NCBI GenBank assembly: GCA_021292105.1
Contig: CM037871.1
Coordinates: 23,308,057 to 23,372,056, forward strand
Length of the DNA stretch: 64,000 nucleotides
Direction: 5' to 3'
DNA from: Anadara kagoshimensis
Lineage: Eukaryota > Mollusca > Bivalvia > Arcoida > Arcidae
Shown: positions 25,893 to 36,419 of the stretch, piece by piece
How the letters are laid out: each line of letters starts with the position of its first letter
Position numbering within the stretch: position 1 is the stretch's first letter
The notes under the pieces: model-generated
What the model was told of the DNA's origin: nothing
What the model saw: only the letters and a program-made list of their open reading frames with translations
The model's database searches: none
Made by a program: the position numbers and the translations under genes

Positions 25893-26218
25893 CCACGGTA
25901 GCCCCATTGGTATAGCACTCACTCTGTATGTGGGAGGTCGTGAGTTCGAACCCCGGTCGGGTCTGACCTAGACTTGAAATAAGGTAGTGACTGTTCTTTC
26001 GCCAAACACTCGGCATTTAGAAACAAAATTCGCGGAGCCTTTGAAAGAGATGTTAAAAACTAAAGACCCGTGCCAAGGCGGTGTAACATGTTAAGGACAT
26101 TCCTTGCACATTGCCCTAAGTGCAGTACAATTTCTGCCACTTCATCTTTAGCTGATGACATCTCGATATTGACTGAAAAACGTAAAAGCACGTAAAACCC
26201 CATTCAATTAATTAATAA
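25893..26218 (+). mobile_element. tRNA-derived SINE
   Basis: The head reads TAGCCCCATTGGTATAGCAC and GTCGTGAGTTCGAACCCC, giving clear A and B boxes. The body has TGACTGTTCTTTCGCCAAAC and CACTCGGCATTT, shared with the SINEs at 50794 and 55097. The tail ends in an ATTAATTAATAAAA run. It is a full-length but diverged member of the main SINE family here. Confidence 0.85.
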
Positions 26219-26555
26219 AATTTCTCATTAAAACTTGTTTTAAATCACCTTCAGATTCCAGGGATAACGAATATTACTTAACTTAAGCAAGTGAAGTCCA
26301 AAAAGTTAAGTTTTGTTCATGATCCTTGGGCCTGGTACTTGTCTTAGAAAAGTTAAGTTTTAAGTAAAATAATAATAAGCTAAGTTTGTGATCCAAGTTT
26401 TTTCTTAAAGCTTCTTTAAGAAAAACAACTTACTAGTAGATTAAAGTAAAAAAAAATTGTATTGTTCGTGATCCTGGGACCAGATAGCAAGACAAAATTA
26501 GAAACGAAAAGTTTATGGTGGATCACAAAACAAGATCCTATTTAAACACAATTCC
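26219..26555. other. AT-rich stretch with a repeated phrase
   Basis: GTTCATGATCCTTGGGCCTG (26316) and GTTCGTGATCCTGGGACCAG (26465) recur ~150 bp apart among AAGTTAAGTTT-rich sequence. This may be a low-copy tandem repeat. No gene is seen. Confidence 0.45.
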
Positions 26556-26836
26556 AAAAGCGACATTAAATATTGAGGATGGATAGAACACACCATCAAA
26601 GACACCTGCCAACAACATCACAAAACCCTGAAATGGAATCAACAAGGAAAAAAAGGGAAAGATGATGCCCAAGAAACACCTTGAGACCAGATACAGAAAT
26701 GGAACTGAAATATAGGGGTACAACTGGACAAACATTTAAAAATGTGCGCAGACCAGAGCCAGATGGAGAGATTTTGTCAATCGTCTAAGCTCCACTGGGA
26801 GTTAATGGCCTACAGTAAGCAAGTAAGCAAGACTCG
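26556..26836 (+). mobile_element. 5'-truncated LINE 3' end (RTE-like), plus strand
   Basis: The forward frames contain HHKTLKWNQQGKKKGK and later pieces that parallel the extreme C-terminus of the LINE at 47224-50008 (ALIWNPQGKRSSGRPK and the tryptophan-rich tail). The copy ends in GTAAGCAAGTAAGCAAG, a short simple-repeat tail of the kind RTE-type LINEs carry. Only the last ~80 codons are present, with stops, so it is a dead-on-arrival insertion. Confidence 0.6.
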
Positions 26837-27044
26837 CAGCATTCATATCCTTTAAGTGACAGAGGATCTTGAACAGAACCTGGTATAACCGAATGCAGCC
26901 AAATAGCAGTTTGATAGTGTGCACGTTGAATATACACAAAAATTATGAAAAAAGAAAGTAGTGCTAAGAAAGTAAGGATCTATCAAATGGAATTCTGAAC
27001 AGATCTACCACTTTAAGCAAATTAAAATTTGATGTGTGATTGGA

Positions 27045-27312
27045 AGGTTCCTTTCAGGGTTTAACGTCCCAGTTAAGAACCGAGACGTCAGTAATTCTAG
27101 GTGAAAGTACATAAATTTATACCTGTGCAGCTCGTGCCGCGCCTACCGTGACACGGGACCTTGATTTATAAGGCCCGTGATTTTCACTTATTATGTCTAA
27201 GCGTTTAGCGAAGGAACAGTCGGTACCTATTTTCAAATCTTAGGTTTTACCCGACCGGGGTTCGAACCCACGACCTTCCACTTACGGAGTGAACGCTCTA
27301 CAACTGAGCGTT
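27045..27312 (-). mobile_element. tRNA-derived SINE, minus strand
   Basis: The minus strand reads AACGCTCAGTTGTAGAGCGT, TCCGTAAGTGGAAGGTCGTG and GGTTCGAACCCCGGTCGGG (A and B boxes). The family body includes GACTGTTCCTTCGCTAAACG and GGTCCCGTGTCACGGTAGGC, and the tail is CTGGGACGTTAAACCCTG. It is the inverted relative of the copies at 25893, 50794 and 55097. Confidence 0.88.
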
Positions 27313-27958
27313 TCCATCAAAAAAAGATACTGTTAGAAATAACAGGAGACTTAAAAATGTGACACTTAAAACCAATGAATAAAATTAAATCTAACAACAC
27401 ACGAATATTAAAACAAATAGAGACAATGCTTACGGCTTTAGATCTAAATTTGTCGTCTGTTAAAATTTTGAATGTTGAACCCCGAGGGTGAGATTTCCCG
27501 ATCCTACATGGATAAACTCATAATGGATTGTTTTTCTCCCATTTTAATGTCAATATTTGGATTCATATTCAATCTACATAGAGATGGAAAAATTAATTAG
27601 TTATTCAACATTCTGCTTAAAAGTAAATATCATCATAGGAAAGAACGTACCCGATTTTGTTTTAGACAAAATGTATAAACTACAAAACAAAGTTTTTTAT
27701 TCTAAACTCCCAGAATGAACATTTGAAACGCACTCAAAATTTCTAAATTTTGGAAGGCTTTTGGTGTCCTTTTCCCGCAAAATGACGTCATGTTCACAAC
27801 ATAATGACTTCATGCAATTGTCTTTTGATTATGAAGGCACCAGCGCTAATTTGCACGTGCATAGAGGATAGAAATATCCACCATAAGTATCTTTAATGGA
27901 ATATTTCTCCTGTCATGGGAGAAAAGAATGACAACTGATATTGAATGTAAAATATCAC
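27313..27958. other. Unannotated stretch
   Basis: No gene or repeat is recognised between the SINE and the mariner element. Confidence 0.5.
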
Positions 27959-27959
27959 A

Positions 27960-29165
27960 TACGAGGGGATGTCAAAAAGTTGATAGAACGGGGTATATAT
28001 TGCCGCAACAATTTTTTTTAATATAGTCCCCATTTACCCCGATGCACTTAGACCACTTTTCTTTCAGACTATACCTCTGAAATAGAAGTCTTCGGTTTGA
28101 TTCTGAAACCATGCCTCTGTGGCAGCCTTAAGTCCATCATCATCAGGAAATCTGATTCCCCGTAAATGGGATTTCAAATTTCTAAATAGGAAATAATCAC
28201 CGGGTGCCAAATCGTGACTGTAGTTGTTTGAACGTGCATTCACGAATCGCTGCTTGTGCAATCCTTGACTTGTGCACATGTATAGGCCTTTGAAATAGAA
28301 GTCTTCGGTTTGTTCCTGAAACCATGCCTCTGTGGCAGCCTATGAAAGCTGCTATTTAATTAAAAAGGAGGGGAAAGTTGAGCCGAGGGGTATTGCTTCT
28401 TCATGACAATGCTCCTGTGCACAAGTCAAGGATTGCACAAGCAGCGATTCGTGAATGCAAGTTCGAACAACCTAATCACCCACTCTACAGTCACGATTTG
28501 GCACCCAGTGATTATTTCCTATTTAGAAATTTGAAATTTCATTTACGAGCTGCTTCATTAGATCAGCATAGTAAGCCCCAGTGATAGATTCCAGCAGGTT
28601 TATAATTGATTAACAGAACACCCTTATATTCCCAAAACACAGTGGCCATGACTTTGCCAGCTGATGGTTGGGTTTTTAATTTCTCTGGTGTGGGTGAGCC
28701 AGGGTGCTTCCATTGCATGGACTCTTTTTTGGTTTCTAGGTCCCAATGATGAATCCATGTTTCATCACCAGTTACGAAACGTAAACGGAAGCTCTCCGGT
28801 TATCATTATAAAATGCCAAGAAGCCCCCGACTGGAGTCTTTGGAAGCGACCCTGCACATTAAGGTTTCTGGGGACCCATCTGAAATGTCACACTTCCTAG
28901 CTATGTCATCAATCCTAATTCGACGATCATTCATGATGAGGGTCTCCACAGACGTGACAATTTCCTTTGTGATAGCATCAGCTGGCCGACATGACCTGAT
29001 GGTCACCAACTTTGAATGCTTTTGAGTATTACACAAATATGTTGTGAGAAATAAACTTGATATGTTTAACATAGCGGAAGGTTGTGTTGTCTAAATAAGT
29101 AAAGAAAATGTGTGTTACGCTTCGCTGAATACGCTGTTCTATGAACTTTCTGACTTCCCCTCGTA
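27960..29165 (-). mobile_element. Mariner element, TIR to TIR, internally rearranged
   Basis: Terminal inverted repeats of about 28 bp start CGAGGGGATGTCAAAAAGTT (27962) and, on the minus strand, CGAGGGGAAGTCAGAAAGTT (29163), flanked by TA duplications at 27960-27961 and 29164-29165. Minus-strand frames give the transposase in pieces: an N-terminal SGRPADAI-like segment and helix-turn-helix remnant (about 29000-28860), then TGDETWIHHWDLETKK (first catalytic Asp) and PSAGKVMATVFWEYKG up to ~28562. The next ~205 bp (28346-28550) are inverted and encode LLLHDNAPVHKSR (second Asp) and YSHDLAPSDYFLF (third Asp) on the plus strand. A second C-terminal copy follows at 28064-28280 on the minus strand (YSHDLAPGDYFLF, TEAWFQNQTEDFY). 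The element is dead: inverted, partly duplicated and N-terminally truncated. Confidence 0.9.
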
Positions 29166-29166
29166 A

Positions 29167-29525
29167 TAGTCCAAGAGATCATGACTAAAATCCGGGTGAA
29201 CGAGGCAATAAATTTTGAAGGTTGGTTCTTGTAGGAAAATGTCCCTGAAAACCAATTTCTTACGCGTCAAATCGTTTCCGATTTTTTAATCAGAAACAGT
29301 TTTTGAAGAGAAGTCTCTGCAAATGTTAAATTTTGGTAAAAAAAAAAGTCCAGATTTCGAAGCATTTTGTGGCAAAAACAACACAGAAATATTCATTCTA
29401 TCTTTCGTTTTGGACACATGATAGATTAAAATGCAAAATATACTGGCAGGTTTCCAATTTTGTGTTAAAATTTTAAAATAAGCGATGAAATCGATGCTGT
29501 TAACTGCGTCTTTCGATTCATGTAA
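29167..29525 (+). repeat. Left arm of a ~350-bp inverted repeat pair
   Basis: This block is the reverse complement, with moderate divergence, of 34705-35045. Shared anchors include GTCCAAGAGAT, GGTGAACG-GGC, CTGAAAACCAATTTCTTACG, CAAATGTTAAATTTTGGTAA and TGATAGATTAAAATGCAAAA. It begins exactly at the right end of the mariner. Its mate directly precedes the Polinton polymerase, so it may be a Polinton terminal repeat. Confidence 0.8.
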
Positions 29526-30600
29526 ATGTGTTGTTTATGCATTAAATATGACAAACAATATATTTTTATAAAGCCTTGGTAGTCCTGTAGACAAAAATGT
29601 TACAAAACTTCGGAGATATAGAACCTTAATACCGTAGCAAATTATTATGTTTCCCCTACCCCAAACATACGAAAATGTCAAAAAGTCATTATTTTGTCCC
29701 ATGCTTGCCAATAAGTGTTTAAAACAAAATATAATACATCTCCCGTCTGTTCCCAACATATTTATAAAACATGGAGAATGTTTGGTGATTTTATATGAAA
29801 ATTTGCACTTTCCATATAACAATAGTGTAGAAAATGAGTTTTCATTAAATCTCATGTACTCTTTTTCTTCTTGGCATTGAATCTCGAATGTTATGTATTG
29901 ACTTAATTTCTTGACATATAAGAGTCTAATAACATAAACTGTCGTAAATAGCAAAGCTTGTAGATGAGGCGAATAAATTTATTTCCCTTACCCCAAAATT
30001 GATAAAAATGTGAAAATCCTGTTTAAGCCATTATGTAACAATAAGTATTTTTAATGGAAGTTTCAAGTAACAATGAAAACAGAAGCTTGTAGGATACAAA
30101 AATGCATCATATATGTCGGAAATGTTAATTTTGGTAGCTATCATGAATCAATTGATTTCCCCTTCCCCTTCCCCTTCCCCAAAATGTGAAAATATAGAAA
30201 CCCTCTTAGTCTGGGAGCAACTTGCAAAACCCAAAAATGTAGTCTGCACAATGTTTCTTTGTTGATAATATATGTTTAGGATGTGCTTAATCATAATCCG
30301 AGTGATGCCACTTTGGCACAAGTGGGGAAACTGAAAAATCCAAGATGGAGGGATATGGCTGACAAAACTTTAATATATTGTATATATAGTTATATTAGCC
30401 ACATTAAAGAGTATTTTTATAGGTTTCAGTGGTCAACAAAGTTGTTTTTGTTGTTTATATTCACACAGAATCGATATTTAAGCCAGTTTTGACGTATTGT
30501 AGATAATTTATTGTTGAAATTGGGACTTGCCACAAAAAACGTTCTTAATGACATACATAATTCATCCATTTTAATGATGGGTGAAAAATCTATCAAAATA
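29526..30600. other. Non-coding stretch with a degenerate CCCCTACCCC phrase
   Basis: TTTCCCCTACCCCAAACATA (29650), TTTCCCTTACCCCAAAATTG (29983) and CCCCTTCCCCTTCCCCAAAA (30160) recur, each followed by GAAAATGTCAAAA or TGTGAAAA. This suggests a decayed long-period repeat. The 139-codon minus-strand frame at 29535-29954 has a biased composition and no recognisable fold; I do not call it a gene. Confidence 0.5.
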
Positions 30601-30619
30601 GATCTATTTCGGGACACTA

Positions 30620-31610
30620 TTGACTAGTGATGAAAAAGTTAGCGAAGATGGAATGCCATTCAAGTAAACATTGGAGAGAACACGTGAAAATAATGCACAT
30701 TAATCGTCATTTGAAACGCAATAAAAAAGTGAATACTACCAATGAACAAAGTATAGTTGAGGGTCAGACATAAACCAGTCTAATGTTTGTGAATATTGTT
30801 TATTCTGTGAAAACCGAGGTATCAAGGGCCAAGATTCTACGCCTTCAAATCAAAATGCTGAACGAAAAGAGAGATAAAGAGGACACTATTTTAGAGACAT
30901 GTGAAATGGATAGAAGAATTGGAAGAAAATGATGTATCTACAGAGGTTGTTACTTAGAAGATCATCACAGAATGTAAAGATATCAAAGAAAGAGGGCGTG
31001 GAGAAAGTTATGTCTACAATAGATTCAGCTCTTGATATAGAAGAGTCCAGCTCTACACTTTTTAGTTTGTTATTTAAGTTGTCAGACAAACTTTATAACA
31101 CTTTCCCTGCCTTGAATATTGGTAAACTAGTCACTAGTTCTGATTAATAGATCAACATCTCTTCAAGTTACAAAATTTAGGCTTTCCTGTGACGTGACTT
31201 GTTTATATACTGTGGTTTCATTAATTTAGTATGATGAATTGAACAGGTTCAAATCGTCTGCTGCAGCAATTGCAGCACAAACTTCAAGAGCTATTACTGG
31301 TTCTGGTTGTAGACTCATACCGGCTGTGGCAGATGACCTTGATGCCAACATTTCATCACAAAATCGGCTTAAAACTACACATGAAAATAGTGCAACCTAG
31401 GGGCGTATGAATTAGAATTTGATTTCTAAAGTGTTGCCTACCCTAGAATTCCTTGTCTTGTTATTGGCATGGTTCCATCAGGTGACTGCTATGTGTGCAG
31501 TTCAGATGTTAAATGAATGCAGACAAACCTTTATTGTCTTTACAGCTGAACAACAGTTATACACACGTGCCGGGTGTAGCTATATAAACATGGGGGTGCT
31601 AACCTTTTAG
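30620..31610 (+). pseudogene. Decayed copy of an uncharacterised dispersed protein family
   Basis: Plus-strand pieces in changing frames fit one protein order. A TSDEKVSEDGMPF segment (~30630) comes first, then SNVCEYCLFCENRG (~30785), which has a CxxC of zinc-binding type. Next are ALDIEESSSTLFSLLFKLSD (~31030), SSAAAIAAQTSRA with VADDLDANISSQN (31258-31375), and LAWFHQVTAM with ECRQTFIVFTAEQQLY (31470-31560). I recognise the DANISSQN...TH and FTAEQQLY phrases from long uncharacterised proteins that recur in many invertebrate and fish genomes; their function is unknown to me. A possible splice acceptor precedes the 31222 piece. Frameshifts and stops between pieces make a functional gene unlikely. 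Confidence 0.5.
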
Positions 31611-31904
31611 TAGCAACTGGCCTCACTTCCCTGATGGAAAATCACATTTTAATTTAATTTAATTTGTCAGTTTTCAATATGATTTGCGCATGGTATTGGT
31701 ATGTTTATATTGAATGTCATATTAGTACAGCCAGATTTGTTCCCTAAAATTGTACTTAAATTAGGGGGTATGTATTTACTGATGAGTTTTGTTGGGTGGT
31801 AGGTGTAGTAACAGTGACTCTAGTCTAGAAGTGCTACTAAAAGTGACATTTTGAAGAGTAGCCCCTTTGCAAAAAAATTCCACAGAATGTTACGTAAAAG
31901 CGTA

Positions 31905-32515
31905 AGGCAGTGTTGTGTGAAATTGTAGTGGATGTTACAGACTATAGTAATTTGATCGCAGACACTAGTGATGAAGGTAGGTATCTGTACAGTCTAAAGG
32001 GTAGGTCAAGGCAGGACGTTTAAGAGCTATGACTGTACTTTTTGGAGGCAGGTCTGAGGACAGGTCAAAACAGGCAGGATAGTAAAGCCGTGGTTGTACT
32101 TGTCTGAGAGTCTGAAGACAGGTCAAAGCAGGACAGTAAAGCTGTGGCTGTACAGTCTGAGGGCAGATTAAAGCAGGACAGTAAAGCTGCGGCTGTACAG
32201 TCTGGGGACAGGTCAAAGCAGGACATAAAGCTGCGGCTGTACAGTCTGAGGGCAGGTCAAAGCAGGTCGGTAAATATGTGGTTGTAATGTTTAAGAGTAG
32301 GGCAAAGCATGGAAATAAAGCTGTGGCTAAATTGTTTGAGAGCAGGTCTAAGCAGGAGAGTATTGCTGTGGTTATACTGTCTGAGGGCAGGTCTAAGCAG
32401 GACGACGTTAATACTGTGTCTATATTGTATTGTCAAACCAGTGCTGATTCATTTGATCATAGAGGGAAGTTGAATGGACTTTGCACTGTAATTGAAGACA
32501 ATAAAGGAAAGGTAT
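31905..32515 (+). pseudogene. Coding-like minisatellite: in-frame 15-residue repeats
   Basis: A 44-48-bp tandem repeat (GTACAGTCTGAGGGCAGGTC core; starts at 32149, 32195 and 32239) is read on the plus strand as AAAVQSEGRSKQDSK-type units. It runs from about 31985 to 32405, roughly nine copies. The repeats are preceded by VDVTDYSNLIADTSDEG and followed by VSILYCQTSADSFDHRG and GLCTVIEDNKGK, ending at a possible splice donor (AAAG/GTATGA, 32513). A single-base deletion at 32225 and a stop near 32105 break the frame, but the last ~80 codons (32278-32517) stay open. This could be a degenerating exon of the preceding pseudogene or of an unrelated gene. The composition, rich in K, R, S, Q and D, suggests a disordered linker. 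Confidence 0.5.
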
Positions 32516-32517
32516 GA

Positions 32518-34165
32518 CTTCTCTAGCACTTTTAAAAATGGGAGAACTAAGACCATTTTGCTAGAATAGCTTCAATAATTATCATTTTATTGATTTGCTG
32601 AATACTAGTATTATAGTGAAGCATTAATATACTGGATAAAACACAACAACCCATGGAAAAACCTTAAACATCAATAAATATAAAAAGATACGGTTCTGGC
32701 AGCCATCTTGTCCGCCATCTTGGATATCTTGAATTCCCCAAGGCTGCCAAGGTGGCATCATGCAGTTCCTGATTAGGGACATGTTGCAGAACAACTTTAT
32801 GTAAAAACATTTTGTGCGGACTACTTTTTTAGGTTATGTGAAAATATACCATTTATCATCTGGACTATCTCCAGGCTAAAAAGTCATGGCTTACCTTTTT
32901 GCATTGGAAGAATAAATGTAACAAAAGAGTCATATGAATTCACAAAAGGGTATATTTGAGGCAAATAATATTACAAATGTAAGTGAACGGATATGTTTTC
33001 AGATTGGTAAAAAAGCAATGACAATGAACCATGCGTTTAAATTCTACTCTGTATTCATAGAACAGGAGCATTTCGGTAAATTATTATACATGAAAAGTTT
33101 CAATATGAATGCCGCATTTAAGTTTAAGAAACATGCTAGATCACAACTACAAATATTAGAAACAGGGTCAAGTATGGAAAGTGAGGGTAAAAGACACTTA
33201 ATTTTATGTTGAACCACATTTATATAAAATACATTGTAACAACGACTAAAAGTCAACTAAGTCCAAAATATTTGCAAAAAAGCAATGCGCAAAAATAAAT
33301 GTGTAAGTGTATACGCACTCTATACATGCAATCAACACTTTGTCATATGCAAGGCAGTGTCAAGTCAGATTTTGGACAAATCCTTCAAAATCATTCAACA
33401 ATCTCTAACAATAAATTTGGTTTGAGATCTGGTTTTGTTTTGTTCAATTTCCTTCCAAACGTTCTGAATTGAAATGACTTTTCTCGTTTTCAAATTTGAT
33501 TTCACATTTGGTGGCAGGAGGCGAATACCCTTCCCGAGCACCCGGCTTCTTCCCCTGCCAATGTTTACGTGTTTAACTATGCCAGTTTTTTTTAACTTCT
33601 TTTTTGTTATTGGGATGATTTGCACAGCGCATTTAATCAGTTCTCTATTGCCTCAATTCAATTTTTTTAATATAAATTGATCTCTAGAACAATTTACTTT
33701 ATCATCATACCCATTGTTCCATCGATATTTGCAACTTCGGTAATGTTAGCAATTCACTTTTTCAATTCGACCTTTGCTTATTTAAGCTAAAAAAATAAGT
33801 ATCTACGGGGTATATATTCTTTGTTAAAACGTCTCAATCTAAAAGCATTTCTTATATCCGTGATTCTCCTTTTTTCTGGTTTTCTATGACCTCGGCTATA
33901 TTATGTAGTAGTGTTTACCTATTATTTGTGATTATATGACAAAGGAAGTTTACTAAACCATATTTATTATTACTAAAACCCCGTTACGGCCACATTTTAC
34001 ATAATGTTACATTACTTTGCAACTTTTTCTGGTGGCATCATTTTATTAGGAAGTGTCCTAGTACAAGTTCAGTCTCTGCTGTGCACCGTGTAACAGGCTT
34101 ATGGTTGAAAGGTGTCTAATACCACTTTCTTTTATCATTATAATATGGCCAGGCAATTTGTGATG
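32518..34165. other. Unannotated stretch
   Basis: CCATCTTGTCCGCCATCTTG (32703) echoes the ATCCAAGATGGCTGCCG phrase in the element at 18187 and may mark an old element. The frames at 32934-33212 (plus, 92 codons) and 33395-33625 (minus, 76 codons, lysine-rich) have no family I recognise. Confidence 0.45.
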
Positions 34166-34169
34166 TGAT

Positions 34170-34239
34170 AGCTATCAATTATTCCTTAAAGGATACAAAG
34201 GTCTCTACCTTTGTATCCTTTAAGGAATAATTGATAGCT
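34170..34239. repeat. Perfect 33-bp hairpin with 4-nt loop
   Basis: Arms 34170-34202 and 34207-34239 are exact reverse complements (AGCTATCAATTATTCCTTAA.../...TTAAGGAATAATTGATAGCT) around a CTCT loop. No mismatch is present in 33 bp, in contrast to every other decayed repeat nearby. It could be a very recent palindrome, a tiny MITE, a transcribed hairpin or a foldback artefact. Confidence 0.95.
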
Positions 34240-34704
34240 TCCCAATGAAATGATTCAGCAAGAATAAATTGCAAAGTTTTGTAAAATGTGGTTACAATCT
34301 TTGATAGACGGTTTTTTTAAGTATTAATGAATATGGTTTAGAAAGCTTAGGGATCTGATTGAACTTTATCGAATGGATTTAAATCTTATAAAATCAAATA
34401 GCGTCATATAAATGCCTTACACTTAGGTTTGCCATATTTTAGCATTATGTTTCACATTTGCAATTATTATTTTATAGTGTCGGGTTGTTCAAAAAAGTAT
34501 TTGTATTCCTAATTTTTAACACGTGGCGGGTGCAATTGCTAAAGGAGCACCCGGCCAAAGTTGCTAGTTTCAAAGATTTTACTTTAATGGGGATTGTGAT
34601 CTTGACTGTTTTTGATTTTCAAGTTTAAATATGTATATTTCCTAATTTCTTTTCTTAAATTTTTTAATTATTTTGCTATGACTTTGAATCATTAAAACAT
34701 AATT
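34240..34704. other. AT-rich stretch
   Basis: It contains ACACGTGGCGGGTGCAATTG (34519), similar in reverse to ACACCCGCCACGTGTG at 44886 beside the RT element. No gene is seen. Confidence 0.45.
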
Positions 34705-35045
34705 GCATAGACACTTGATATGATAAAAACGCAGTTCACAGCATCGATTTTATCATTTATTTTAAAATTTTGACACAAAATCGAAGTCAGGATTTTGCAT
34801 TTTAATCTATCATGTGTCCACAATGAAAGATAAAATGAACATTTTTGTGTTGTTTTTGCCAAAAAATGCTTCAAAATCTGGAATTTTTATTTTTTACCAA
34901 AATTTAACATTTGCAGAGGCTTTTCTTCAAAAACTGTTTCTGGTTAAAAAATCGAAAACGATTTGACACGTAAGAAATTGGTTTTCAGAAACTAGGGACA
35001 AACTTTTTGGCCACGTTCACCAGGATCCCATTATCTCTTGGACTT
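34705..35045 (-). repeat. Right arm of the ~350-bp inverted repeat pair
   Basis: Reverse-complement partner of 29167-29525. It ends about 85 bp before the first Polinton polymerase coding remnants. That is where a Polinton terminal repeat would be expected, but neither a six-base target duplication nor a matching right end was found. Confidence 0.75.
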
Positions 35046-35129
35046 TAACTACCACCTTCTTGATATAAGTGATTACTTCATTTTTTTGGAATATAAAATA
35101 TAGACAGGACAGAGGCAACACAAAATCTA

Positions 35130-36365
35130 AGAAAAAAGGGTTTACGACAATTTACCAAATTTCCAAATTACCTACTATAATTCGAAAGAAAAGTATGAAA
35201 AAACTATGGATAACATAGAACGAATTCAAGACTTGGGAAATATTGCAAATAGATGTTACATATGAAGATGACAAGTATGATATGTATTTTAACATTTTTA
35301 CACACTGCAAAGACGAAATACACTCACATTTACAGGATATGAAACATATTAAATGATTTATTAACGTTTATGTACAGATGATTCGACAAATTGACAAAAA
35401 GCATGATATTGCAAGACAACATTTTCGAAGTAGTGAAGATGTCTTGTTTTCAAGTAATGATTCAAATATAGAACATCGTTTTATCTAATTTTTTAACCCT
35501 TTGATGAATTTATTCGAAAAGGTTCATCGTGAAAATATTGAACTATCAAAAGCTTTATTAAATATGAAATCGATCAAAAATATGAAAAACAAAGATGACA
35601 AGTTTTTTTATGGTGTATATTAGCCTATCCAGTGCAATTCTATCCATTACAGACAATACAAATCCAGTATAATTATGAAAAGTACACATTTTCCTTCAAA
35701 TGTACCGAAATTTTAAAAAGGTTAATAATTTTTCAGTGAATGTATTTGGGAATGAGGATGGAGGAATTTATCCCATGTGTCCCATGGTAACGTGAAAGGT
35801 AAAAAACGTGAGGTAGATCTATTCTATCTAACGAATGGTTATGTGTCACACTCATGTTTGATAAAATATTTAAACAGGTTTTTATCTCACACAAAAGCTG
35901 GTAGTAAGAACATATAAATTTTGCAGATGCTGAATACAAGGATTCACAAATAGAAACGTATTACAAAAGCATTAAGAGTATTTTTCTCGATTTGATACAT
36001 AACATGTTACATATCCTAAAAAAGGTGATAATTATATTTTGAAATTCACTGACAGCTTAGAATTCCTTTTATTATATATTCTGAAACCTTTTTCACAGCG
36101 AATGAATGCTTGTGATCCTGATCCTGACTTTTCCTCAACTACACAAATGGCAAAACTAGAACCATGCGTATAAAGTTGTGAGCGTAGATACTATACATGT
36201 AGTTTATAGGGGATCTCGAGTTAGTCAATTTTTTGTGTAGTTTATTTGAAGATATCAAATCACTTGAAATGTTCGAAGATGAGGTTATTTCCAAAATAGC
36301 ACCGTTTGTCATATTTATTTATGAGAATGTGTTTTCTGAAACTACTTGAGAAGTTTGTGACCATT
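35130..36365 (+). pseudogene. Polinton/Maverick DNA polymerase B, N-terminal part, broken
   Basis: Plus-strand pieces in shifting frames follow the order of Polinton protein-primed DNA polymerases. They are KEKYEKTMDNIERIQDLGN (35190), QIDKKHDIARQHFRSSEDV (35390), FFNPLMNLFEKVHRENIEL (35490), NNFSVNVFGNEDGGIYP (35725), VDLFYLTNGYVSHSCLIKY (35810), NYILKFTDSLEF (36030), CDPDPDFSSTTQMAKLEPC (36110), LFEDIKSLEMFEDEVISKI (36245) and a cysteine-containing EVCDHCH (36350). The CDPDP...LEPC and VCDHCH phrases are typical of the exonuclease-side region and zinc knuckle. The enzyme would replicate the transposon. Many stops show this copy is dead. The palm part resumes at 41690, after a 4-kb insertion and other sequence. 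Confidence 0.7.
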
Positions 36366-36419
36366 GCCATATTCAAGTATAACTTGTGTATACTGGGGAC
36401 TGAGCAAAAGTGGACTTAA

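Noticed and set aside
28378..28584. A separate plus-strand mariner insertion
   Set aside because: No own TIRs. Its sequence is exactly what is missing from the minus-strand transposase around it, so an internal inversion is simpler.
29535..29954. 139-codon minus-strand frame
   Set aside because: Low-complexity AT-rich translation overlapping an antisense frame of similar length, with no motif or supporting context.
31965..32216. Minus-strand CPQTVQPQLYCPAL repeat protein
   Set aside because: Antisense of the minisatellite; the plus-strand frame connects to open sequence on both sides and the minus frame does not.
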